Shown here: one piece after another, positions 35,502 through 47,900 of the stretch
Position numbering within the stretch: position 1 is the stretch's first letter
How the letters are laid out: each line of letters opens with the position of its first letter
DNA from: Prunella strophiata
Lineage: Eukaryota; Chordata; Aves; Passeriformes; Prunellidae
DNA length: 64,000 nucleotides
Direction of reading: 5' to 3'
Assembly (NCBI GenBank): GCA_036583965.1
Contig: JAZBQD010000022.1
Span: 1,360,001-1,424,000, forward strand
Notes under the pieces: generated by a model
Seen by the model: the letters and a program-made list of their open reading frames with translations, nothing else
What the model was told of the DNA's origin: nothing
Database searches by the model: none
Program-made: the position numbers and the translations under genes

Positions 35502-38500
35502 GTAAGTAGGCAATTAGTTGGCATAAAATGTAAACGTGCAGCTGTGGTGGAGAAAAAACCTAACAATTCAAAGTGTAGTGTAACCTACTCTTCCTAAGGT
35601 CAGAGTGGTGGCTCTTCGTGGTGACTAGTACTGAAAACAGTGTTCAAGTCTCCAAAATAAAAGGGGTACAACAAGCATGATCCATCACACAGGGAAAAAC
35701 ATTGAAATGGAAGGGTATGGGTGTTGCTTGGTTTTGAAGGCAGTTGAATTAGAGGAGAGATGATAAGAAAGAATAAATTAATGATCATAAGAGGTTAGTG
35801 CAGAGCTGACCATTCCCTCCTCTGCAAAACTGGTCTCTTCACTGTGTTTTTGTGTTACAAGGTGGTGTATTTGGCATTCTGCTTCTCTTTGAAGATTAAT
35901 GAGAAGATCTGGCCTGCAGACGTGTGATAAATTTGATTTTAACCATGGTGTTAAATGGTTACATGGCCAAGAGTTGGACTATGGGTAGTGTTTCTTGAGG
36001 ATTTCAATAGCTAAAGTCTTTCCAGTACTGTCATTTGTCTTGTTATTTTTAAAGCCAGGAGAAAAACATTGCTCAGCCTGACTTTTAAACAGCCCAGTTA
36101 TTGCCATCAAATAAGTATCATTTCAACAGCTCATATTCAGGTTTCAAAAATTAGTTTTCAAGTCAGCACAAGTCCTTCCACATCTTACTGGGGAGATGTG
36201 TGCATGTGGAAAAAATAAATTGTATTGACTTGTGTGTGTATGTCTGGGCATAAGAACTGGGCTTTTAAAGCATCTCAGGTGAAATTGTGGAGGTATTTAA
36301 AATGGGGACATAAAAATGACAAAGATGGAAGCAGCCAGGCGCTCTGGCTGTGAGCCTCCTTTATCCCTGCTGGGGAGACACTGACTCCCCTCCATCCCTG
36401 CAGGCTTCCTTGTTCTCCAGTGCTCCTCCCTGTAGTTGCCAGGCAACTCTGGGAATATTGGTGTATGCTTTGCCTGGATGTGTGTGTGAGATTAACTAGT
36501 TAAGGGATTTATGAAGGAAAATAAAAATTTAAATTGCTGTTCTGGAAATACCATCTGGTATTTTGAAGGCTGAATGTTAAAGATGAACATTTGAAATGAG
36601 TTGACAGTGGCACGCCCCTAGAAAGTGCAACTTTGAGGGACAGCTAACCTGAGGAAGTAGCAGAAATGGCTTAGTTTGCTTCTCATTCCATCAAAGAAAG
36701 CTTGTAAATATAGCTGCACAAATATGTCATAAAATTCACTTTAATAATCAGAAAACGGAAAAATTCAGGGCTTTCTTTCCTAAAGCTTTTTTTAAATCAG
36801 CAGTTTGATTTGTGATTATACCTTTCAGTATTAAGATTAGATAAAGCAAATTTGCAGGTGTTTCATGTTCATGTATCACCTTCACATGGAATAAGGACAG
36901 TGCATAAGCAATACCAAACATGAGATGGTTCTTTGCATTTCATGTCCTATAACTCCAGAAACCTGACTGTTCTTTTAAAATCATCGATAATTAGAAAATA
37001 CATTCAAGGAAGCACATACAGAATACATTTTCCTCCTTTCATAGTTTCTGTCTCATAAGACAATTTAATTTCATGGACTGTCTCATTGGTATGAGCTGAC
37101 TTTCCAGGGATAAATGGTGTGAATCTATTTTTCATTATTCTGTGTAGGCCCAGAATGTGTCACCAAGCAGGCTCTACATTCACATTGTTATACTTTAGCA
37201 TAGTAAGAGCTCTTATTCTGTTCAGAGGCTTTTACTTTAGGGATACAAGGTTGTGTAATGTACATACAAACAGAACACTGGCAGTGAGTTTCTGTTGCCA
37301 TTAACTTTCTGAGGCCTTTGGTAGCTAGAAATGGCATGAAAAAACATACCCAGGTATACAGTTGGCAAGCATAGTAATAATAGTAATATTTACTTGACAA
37401 AATAGTTGCTGCAGTGCTGTTTCCTACAGTGTTTCCCGTAGCTGCACCAAGCCAGTTTTAAATGCAGAGGAGTATCTGCTGGGTGATGTTCTTACAGCCC
37501 CACAAAGCTCTGTTGCTGTTAAGTCCAAACTCAGTAGCAGCTGGGTGTTCACTGGGCTGTACTGAGGCAGATTATCCTGATGCATGTGGCTTAAATGTCT
37601 ACCAGTGACACCAGTGTGAGCATTTTGTTCACTTAAATGACCTTTTTCAAAATTCCAATTTTTTTTGTTGTTTGCAGAAGGAGTGTTTTTATCTCTTGTA
37701 AATATTTAATTCACACAAGTAGGTCATCTTCATCAGAACAATCTGTGTGACTACGAGGTGTGTGTAAAGGTGCTTGGTAGGGCTGAGCAGCTGGGGGATG
37801 TTGGGAAGCCAGGCTCAGGTTTTCGGGATGGGAGCCGTGGCCGTGCACTTTCTTCTGCTGACACCTAGTGGTTCCAGGCATTGCAGTCGGACTCTCCCAG
37901 TGTTTGTGAAGAACAACCCCCACCTGTGGGGCGAGGTAAGCTCCGGGTGGGCTGGCCCAGAGCAGCGGGGTGTGGGTGTGACCCAGCAGGATGTGGGGGC
38001 TGCAGGGCCGTGCTGCTGCTGCAGCCTCAGCCCTGTGGGGTTTGTCTCCATCTCGGGTGGGAGCTGCACTCCAGGCTCTGCTGGGACATACAGGCACCCC
38101 AAATGACAAGAGTTCTGCCTGTTCTCTGGCACCGCAGTGATTCTGACAGGGCTGGTACTTGTAGGAAACCTGTTACTGTGTTATAAATACTCCTCCGTGA
38201 GTTACACCTTTCACATGGAACTGGGACCATGACTACTGATACCTCCTTGCATGTAGTGGGAACTACTGAGGATAAGTGAATCTCTGCAGTGAAGCATCAA
38301 TTAATTCTCTTTGTCTTCATGGTTAATTATTCAGTCTTATTCAGCTTTATTTGCCTGAGCAACCATTAGTTGTAAACTGGATAATTTCTGGTTATTTTTG
38401 CATTGTAATAATCCTATTATTGCATTGTTCTGAATTGATTTGGTTTAAATTTAACCTAAACATTCCTTGGATGCATCCACTTAAGAGTAAGCAGGAAATC

Positions 38501-41500
38501 AGAGGCAGAGTCAATGTGCTTTTCTATTTCCACGCTTTTCGTGTGCTTCCATTGCTGGAATTACTTTCTAATTTGTGAACTGCTGATCTTAATATGAAAC
38601 TACTTATTGAAACTCAGTTGTTTTATATACTCCAGTTTTCACACTGCTTTAGCTGAACTACTCTGGTGGAGGAATGTGTGTTATATGCACATTGCTGCCT
38701 AAGTTCTGTTGTGCTGTCAAAGCCTGATAATTTATATTTGGATTTTAAATAGAGAAGACAATGTACTACCAATTTTTATAATTGTAACTTTGATATTAAT
38801 TTTCCCATAATACAATGCAATTTGAGCAATGGTGGGGGAAGAAACCATTATGAATAGGAGGAAATAAGTTTTTTTCTTTTTCAACATAACACTCAATTCA
38901 ACTTAAGGAGATAATTAATGCATTAATTGTTTTTCAGGAATCTCTGGAACAGACACAATAAATGCCTTCAACTGTTCCAGATTCATGAGATCAGAGTCAG
39001 AAAAGTATATGATATTTGGTGCAGAGTAAAAAAGCAAATGCCAGATGAGTCAAAAAGGAAATTTTGTTGGAATGTGTGTGCAGTAATATAAAGCAAGTGC
39101 ATGCTACGTACTGGTGCATAATTCATTTTGCAAAGGCTTTGTAGCATTCAGTGCTTTATCTACTATGAAGTATGATTGTTGCCATGGTGAATTATTTTTT
39201 TAAGTTATTCAGTGGAAGAGTAAATAGTGATTTCCAACTCCCAGTAATTGCCACATCCCAGTTCCTCTCCATGGCCATCTTCTGCCTAGCTTCTTTTCCT
39301 TGCATGTATATTTTAAAGGCACACACTGCATGCAGAGTAAATACTTCCCTGTCACCAGAGCTGTCTCCATGGTTCAGAGCTTTAGGAGTGTTTGTCCATC
39401 TGTAGAGAATATGAAGAAGGATGATCCCTAATGCTTATATAACTTGTGCACAGACCTGTTAAAATGGACCCCAAGCTGTAGGGGAAACAGTGAGCAGAAG
39501 CTAGTGAAATAGAACTTTTTGTTTTACTTGCAGTTTTGTTGTGTTCTGTTTGAAGTCAGTGCTGATGTATAGCATCAGGAATTTTCTCCCACCTGTCTTT
39601 ACTCTTTTCCTGTTCAAGTGGTTGAGCTCTCAAATCCATCCCTGTAGAGACAGTCTAGGAATGTCTAAATGACAGTAATTTCTAAATGTCATCCTGGTGA
39701 CTTCACTGACAGGTAGGAGTAGACAATGAGAATGGCACTGACAGTGTGTAAAATCTGGGGTTTTTTTGTGGTAAAAACGGACATAAATTCAGTTTCTGTA
39801 TATCCTGGAACTGAAATTTAAGGCTTTTTTCTTCCTACTCTGAAGATTCGTGTTTTGTGACATTTTAAAGACCCAAGGTTTCAGCAACCTCCCTTAGAAG
39901 CCACCTGTAACTATTACTGTGTTTTACCATCTATGGGAAGTGCTGAATTCAGTCACTGACTGGAAAAGATTTAGTGGGGAAACACAGTTTTGTTTGTTTT
40001 CTGTGTGATGTTTGTTTTCATTTCAATTCTGTTGCTGTTTCCTCTCTGAGCTTTACTGTTGCCATAGACAAATTTCTGCTTTTGCTGTTTTAAACCTTAA
40101 AAATGGCTCTTTTTCTAACAAACAGTTACTGTTCTTCAAAATGGCATTTATTATTCTACATCTAAGTCTGTTGAGATATACATATGTTAATGAACCTGAA
40201 AAGACATTTTCTTTAATCTCTTCCAGCAGTCTGGTATGTAGTAAATAGAATTGTTTTGTAATTTCCAAACTGTTATAAGATCCTATGTTATCTAATTCCA
40301 TATGCCACGCTAAGGGGAGGGGGAACCCAGGATTCTGAGGGGAAGGTAATACAAAGTAATATCTGAGAAGGTTAACATGACCCTCTGCTGGTTGTGGTGT
40401 TTCTGCCTGGAAAGGTGCATGCAAACTTCTGTCCATCATACATGTTAAACTCCAGCAAAACTCAAATCAAAGCAAAAATAGCAAACACACCCCCCCTAAA
40501 ATCCATTGTGGGAATGGTTTTAGGTGTAGGAGCTTTGCCCAAAGGGATGGGGTGCTCTGCATCTCGCTGTGCAGTAATAGCAGAAATGTGAATTTCCTTC
40601 GAGTGTGGTGCCAGATGCTGATATGCATAGGTCAGAATGCTGATGTGCATAGGTCTGCTTTGAGATTATTGTTTCCCTGCTTCATGCTGATGTTTAGGGG
40701 TTTGTGGTCACTTAGTTTGTGGAACCTGTGAGCAATCTGAGAGCTATCTTTGGCTGTGTTGTCTCAGTAACTTTGCAGCCCCCATAGAAGTTGTGTTCAG
40801 CCATCAGCCTGGATCAGGTCACTCTGTGTCTTCTGTGGTGGTGCTGCAGAAATAAAAGGAGCTTTGTTCCAAAGCCTCTCAATCTCCCTGTTACAGGGCA
40901 GGCTGTGCAGGGAGCAGCAGGCTGTGCTCTGTCAGCTTTGCTGTGTGAGGGTTTGGATATTCACTTACTTGGCTGTGCCTCTCACACCTGATTCTGGGGT
41001 TTGTGCTGTTTGATGCACTTGGTTTTGCTTCTTCTCAATTTGTTTCAAGCCTTTGGTTGTTTGTTTAAGGCTGGCTCTTGTCTGTTTTTTCACTGTGTTG
41101 TCTCCTGATACTTCACTTCTAATTGTGAGTGCACAGCCTCGTGCAAATGCCTCCGTGCAGGAGAACTTGGAGATATTTCCTGAACTAATAAAGCGCAGGG
41201 GACTTGGAGGGGAACAAGGAGGCACATAAACAAACACCAAGCAGAAAATAACATCACCCTTGAATTCAGCTTCTGTGTGAGGCACTCAGTGACTGTGTGT
41301 TTTTTCAAATGAGCTGTTGTATCTGGTATTAGGGGAAAAAAAAAACCACCAACACACACAAACCCATGAAAAACCCCACCCCAAGGACCTTTTAGGCAGG
41401 TGGCAAGGAATGAACATTCTCAGTAGTGTGAGCAGCTGTACAACTGAAGAGAAAGTACCACTTCCATTGACAAAGATGGTGGAAGAGATTTTGGGATTTG

Positions 41501-43965
41501 GATTTGTGAAGTAGCCTTCAGTGGCAGATAACGTTGATGAAATTATGATAAAAATTAAAATATTTAGTCAGGTTAGAAACAGAATAGAGAAGCCATGCCA
41601 CTCTGGGCTTTCACAGATGGGCTTTCAAGGCATATATTGTGTGTGAATGGGAGTGTACAGTTTGTACTGGTGTGGTACCAACAGAGGCAGGGCAAAGGCA
41701 GAAAATCCCAATTAGTTGTAAGGACTTGCATAGCTGGGTGATAGAGCTCATACAGGGGCACCTGGAGTGCAGTGGGTCTAGAGGCAGAAGGAGCCCTTTG
41801 CTCCTGAACCAGGACTGACAGTGGAGTGTGGGATATTCTGACACTGCCCTGGGGCTCAGGGAACCCCATGTGTGCACTGGAAAACACAGAGGGCACCAAG
41901 GCCCCTTTCTGCTTTGGCTCTTGCATGGCATCAGAGAGCTGGGCAACTGCTCTTCACATGGAGCATTGATTTTGCTGTGGGAAGGCATTAATGACAGACA
42001 AATTCTGCCTCATGGCCAAAATGCTGTATAGGCAAAACTTAGTCTCACAATGAGGACCACTTTTTTTTTTTTCTTCCTTATTCTGTTTTGGGGAGCACAA
42101 AAATGTAAACTTGGCAGAGGGCTGATAAGTACTTTGTCTTTAAAACACACACTACAGTCTGGTAAAACATCAAATGAAAACACTCTGTCCTTTCTTGTCT
42201 TTTTCTAATTTAATTCATTGTTTTCTGAGACTTTCATTCAGTGAGTAGCAGCTCTGGCAATGACAGATATTCTATTGTGACTGAAATATGCATTTTGTAA
42301 GTCATAACTTTACTTGGTATTTAAATAAACTGTGTATGTACAGCGTGCAAGATTTATGCAGAGCACAGCTGGAGGTATTCTGCTCAGAATTCCTATGGTT
42401 TAAAATGTCTCTTTCAAGTTTGAAAATGTGTTGTGAAGTAGATACCATTATGATAATTGGAAGTTCAGCTTCTCTGTCTTGCTCTATTATTTTTTTGAAT
42501 ACAATTAACACATCACACACATTTCACCTGGTCTCTCCTCATTTACCTCTGACACTTCCTTGATATTTATTTAGACACATGTGGTGTCTTTGCTTTGAAC
42601 TCAATAGTTGGTATATTCACTAGTTTTTTTTTTAATAAACATTTTTCTCATTTAGAGATATACAATTAGTTTGCACTGTTAGAGAAAGGTATACATATTG
42701 ATGTCAATTTAAATATTTTACTTATTTGTTAGATGATCAGGACGTAAATTGTATAAAGATTGTAGAGAAAACTGTGATTACTCTCAAATCAAAATACCTG
42801 CTGTGAAGTTGCAGAAGCAGCTCATTTATTATAGTTCTCATGAGAAAGCAGTACAGAGCAGATATGCACAAAGCTGTCTAGAGAAGAAATTAAAAATATA
42901 TATATGAATAATACATTTAATTTAGAATTGCTATATTTTCTTTCAGGTAGCATAAAGGTGAAGCACAAATCTCAATGTTTAGTTTGAAATAAGCTTTATT
43001 CTTCCAGAGTCAGTAGAAATGCTTTTTGTTCTGATGACAAAACAAAGACTAAGTTTTGGTTTTAAAATATAATCGAATTCTTGAACTGGAATTAATAACA
43101 TACTGTTGGCATAGTTTTTAACTAAAATAATGTATGTGGTGTGCTGTGTTATGTGATATGTATAAAACTGTCAGCAACATAACACCAGTGGCCTCCAGAA
43201 GACAATTACAAATTATATCAGGTTTATAATTTTGAAGGGGAAAAAAACAGGGTCTGACTCATCACATTTCAGTGATCCAGGAGAAAAGAATATGAAAATA
43301 TCATTAGATGTATTTCATTTGTGGAAATCAGGCTTGGAGTTTTCTTTATTTCTTCTTTTAATTTTATTTTAGTTTTAGGAACACTTTTGATGCTTGGAGT
43401 TTTAGTAAGGAATAAGTCCAAAATCCAGCCTAAGCTTGATCTTCACAATAACACAGGAATCTGTTCTGGATTATTTAAAAAATTTTGGCTGCACTTTGGA
43501 GTGAACTGGGGCTGCAGTTTTGCAGAGTTCCTGTTCACTGCCCCTTCCTCTGATAGCTGTTTCTGTAGGATTTTGAGTAACTGTATTACTGGAGATGTCT
43601 GAGATTTGTAAATTAGTTTATTACAGGAAAAAGAGTTTATTACACCAACTAAGAATTCATTTGCTTTGTCTTAAAATTTAAGTGATCAACTAAGCTTTTC
43701 AGGTCCAAGGCTTCTGTATGAAAGTTCAGAAGATCCTCCCCAAAGGGAGTTTTTTGTTGGCTTGGTCAGGGGGCCTGGCTCAGCCCTGGCTGTGCCTGTG
43801 CTGGGAGGCCGGGGCAGAACCCATCGGAGCAGGCGTGTGCACAGGAGATCCAGAGCCAGGAGTGCTAAAGGAAATCAGGGGCTTCTTTTAAGGTACCTTG
43901 CACTTGGACTTCAGTTTTCAAAATGCACAGTTAAAATTATCTCTATAAAATACTCCTTGGAGAAG

Positions 43966-44013
43966 TGTATATATATATTTTTTTTTAATTTTTTTTTAAT
44001 TTTTATTTTTTAA
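43966..44013. repeat. AT-rich low-complexity patch
   Basis: A short (TA)n run passes into alternating T-run and AATT blocks. Confidence 0.9.
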
Positions 44014-44734
44014 TGAAATCATTCTGTAGTAAAATATTTCAAGTCCTGGCTAAGCTGTAAAGCTTAGGGCTGATAAACAAAGCATCTGAAGCCAAATGGC
44101 CCCTTAGCTAACCCCAATTAAAATAAAGATTTCATTGCGCTCTGTCCTGACAGAGAGGGAACATATTGTTGCCTTTAAGGGAGTTTGGTTTAGTTAATGA
44201 AAGAATTTATTTCATTTTTTCAAACACAGAACCTAATTAAATAAGTTTCAACTTGACTTGTAGTTGAGGACATTTTAACTCCTTAAAGGTTACTCTTGTG
44301 TCCAAGTATAGCTGTCTTTTGAATAATTCCTGACGCGGTATTTAGGTTAGGGATTTATATAATAAGAAATTTTATAGTAGAGCTCATGTAACTGTTTGCC
44401 TGTTAAATGTATATCATAAATATATGTTGTTGATTCCTAAAGTGTTAAAGTTGTTATCGACATTACATTATTTTGATGTATTACATTAATTTGGCATCAA
44501 GTGTTACTCAGAGCTAGCAACTAATACAGGATTCTTAGAAGTACTGTGGAAATGAAGGTGCCAAGAGTTTGCTTTGAGTGCCTTTTAAAAGCTGTACATT
44601 ATATATGTACTTTGCTTATTCCTAGTGCTCAATGAAAATAAAAATATATCAAAGAATTATTTAGGTGAAGCTCTCCAAGCAGTAGTTAAAGTCTGTATGT
44701 CCAGAACATTTTTTCTTAGAGAGGATTAATGGTG

Positions 44735-44752
44735 AAAAAAAAAAAAAAAAAA
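44735..44752. repeat. Poly-A run, 18 bases
   Basis: This is an uninterrupted A tract in the intron. No LINE or SINE body was recognised immediately before it. Confidence 0.9.
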
Positions 44753-44888
44753 GTAATTTGTGAGGATTATATGTGTGATTAGTTTGCCTTTCCTTAGGAT
44801 CTGTCTGTACTTGTATGGATAAAGCTCATCCCCCATTTGGCAACCAATGATTTATTACAAATTCTCAACATAGTCTCAAGAATATACC

Positions 44889-44905
44889 AAAAAAAAAAAA
44901 AAAAA
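44889..44905. repeat. Poly-A run, 17 bases
   Basis: This is a second A tract 150 bases after the first. The sequence between them is ordinary AT-rich intron. Confidence 0.9.
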
Positions 44906-47900
44906 CCTTAAAAAAACACTTCTATCTAAAGATGCTTTCTTATTACACATGAGAATATTTTACTTGAAAGCAGTCAAGAATGGGAATGCTGTTGCTTACC
45001 TGAATTTCCTGCCTAAAACTGGAGGTGTGTTGAATGGTTGCGGGGTGTCTGGCAGTAAAACCAGAGGAGGTGCAGGCTCTGCTGAAGGACAGGGATGGTG
45101 CTGCTTGGCTCTGCTGTTTATACTTGGTCACAGGAGTACTTGGATTTAACAGCACCTAACCAGCATTTACACAAAGGGAGGGGGCTTGTAAATTATTTGT
45201 TACTGAAACTGAGGCTAATCAAGGGAGTTCATGCTTAAAGGAACATTTTTAGTTGTAACAAGTATGTCAATATTTTCCCCAAATGTATCTATCAAACTCT
45301 AACTACCTTTTGTTCTGGAGCAGTGGCCTCCACTGTGTAGGGAGGACTGCTTGATTTAAGAACATCCATATGTGTCCCCTCAATTGGGGATTTTAAGCTA
45401 ACGTTGGAGTGTGTGTTCTCTTCCAAATGTCACTCAATCACGTGCCCTCCTTTACATGTTCAATGAATTGCAGTTCAGCTCTCTTACAATGAGTTTTCAG
45501 GGTGAGCAGTGAAGCTGTCTCCAGTAAAGGACGATTGATTTCCCTGAGTCAGGGTCATTCCCAAAGCTCTTGACAGTTTCTGCTGCAGGTCTGCGTGATT
45601 GTTGCCTTCAACTATGGAGGTAGATGATACACAAAGAATTCCTGCCTCTGAGAGGAAATTAATAGTTTTATTTATGGATAAGTAACAAAATATTAAATAG
45701 TTTAGGAGAGGCTTGCAGGGGCTTTTTAGTTGAAAAAGAGTGTTCTTTGGTGTGGGTGTGAACATGAATGAAATTAAGGGTTAGGTGGTACTGGGGTCCT
45801 AAAAATCTCTGATTTATTTGACATATGGTACAGATCCTGAGGTAACTGAAATGCAGTGCTGTTCTTTTCTCTTCTGTGAATTTCTGTAGATCATTATAAT
45901 TACATTGTGTTTCAGAAATCTCAATAGTTGCCAAATGTAACCAAAAATAAAGCATCACATCCAGCCGGAGTTCCAGATATCCTCACTCTGCCCTAAAGCC
46001 ATGTTTCCAGCCATTATCTTGTCATAGCTTATTGGGCTCAATTTTAATTAAATGTTAATAGCAATTTTGTAGTCAGAACTGACATGAAAGTTTTCTAAAG
46101 ATTATTATACCCACAGGATATCTTTATTATGTGGTTTTTTGTTTCTTGTTTTTTGTCTTGTCCAAGCCCTGTTCTCTGGAAAAGTCTTTGGTGATGGAGA
46201 ACATGAAACAGAAAATGGTGCAATGTCTTGACTGTCAAGGATCAGTTTACAAGGGCTTATCAACTGAATTTTGTGTTCTTCAAGAACATCAAAAACTTAC
46301 ATGTTTGATAAGAATCCTGGAGTTTACTTGATTTTCCTTAGTGTGGTATATACACTGAGCGTTCTACATTTAGGTTTCAACATGCAGATGCTGAATCTTT
46401 AAATACAAAAAGGGCTTTTGCAGTGCTGCAACCTATAGTTCTTGTGAATTTGCCTTTAAGGATGCTGTGTTCACAAATGGTAGGCAGAGCTTATACTGTT
46501 GGATGTTGGATCACTGGTTCTTATTGCAGTATAGGAAGCCCTGTAGTATTAATTGGTTGTCAAATCCCAAAGAAATAACAGATTAATGTGCTTGATCACA
46601 GTGCCCTGTTTAGAAGCTGCAGTTTGCCCCCATCCCCAGCCTCTCCATGTAACACAATTACAGATGTGCATCCAGGACATTTAGTGGATTGTGTTTCATT
46701 AATACAATTTGAGCAGACAATACCAAGTTGCTGTCGGGCCGTGCTGACAGCTAATTACTGAAATGAAGGGTGTGCATGGCTAAGGAACAGTGGAGCATGT
46801 CTCAGGAATAGGAAAGCAGCACAGAAATAGTGCCACATCTTGGAATCACTCCTCTGGACAGTTTGCTGTCTCTGCAGACCAGCTTTGTCACATATCTGAT
46901 CATGGTGGGGAGTTAGACTTCAGGGAAACAAAGGTTGTTACTGTTGATGAAAATGCAATGTAGTTCTGGTTTGCCCTTCCCTCTGGTTAATTCAGACACT
47001 TGTATGTACTTACCCATCTGCTGACCACACTTACCTCCAGCTTACAGACATCACTGCACGTTTTCCCTATAGAATGTCCAGTCTGCTTATATGAATAGCA
47101 GGGATTCTGTGAATGTCAGTCGATTTTGTAGCATTATTTATAGGGAAAGCTCTCACTGAAGGAGGAAGTTTGAAGGAGGAAAATGAGAAGAGATTCCTCA
47201 TTGCTTCTTCCAGTAGAAGAATCCACAGGCAGTCAAGTGAGGTTTGTAACAGCAAAGGTTTAAAAGAAACAAGTAGTGTTCTATGTAGGATAGGCAATAA
47301 TCCTGCCAAGCACTTGGTCAAGTGATACTGAGGAAGCTTGTATTGGTTTGGAGCAATTTGGAGAGATACTCAGGAGAAGATTTGTTCAGATTTGTTTGAT
47401 ATGCAAACACCCCCTTCACCAAGTGCTTCTGGACCTGTCAAAAACTCCTTGGGTGTGTTCTAGAGCAGGGGAAGCTGAAGCACAGGGTGTTCACTACTGG
47501 GCAAGGTGCTTAGCTCAGAACATTTGTAAAAACCTCTATTGCCTGATGGGGTTTGGTCTTTACAGTATTTCTGCAGAATTATTAAATATAATGGGATGCT
47601 GGCTACAAAGCAGTTTTATCATCCAATTCATTCACCTGACATCTGTATTGGAAGACAAGGTGCTAGTTATCATTGGAGATATTTTTTCTGTTGATGCTCC
47701 GAGAGCTCTTAGATTACCAGTGTGGCTTATCCCTATCCTGATGGGAGCAAAAGCCAGTGACACTTCTGAGCAACTTGTTATTTAGTCTGTGCATCTCCAA
47801 ATCCACAAGTAACGTGGACATAGCAAGTACTCTATTTCTTGTTGAAGTGGAATTGAATCTTAAAAATTTTTGATTCAAATCTGCCGCTTAGTTGCAGGAA

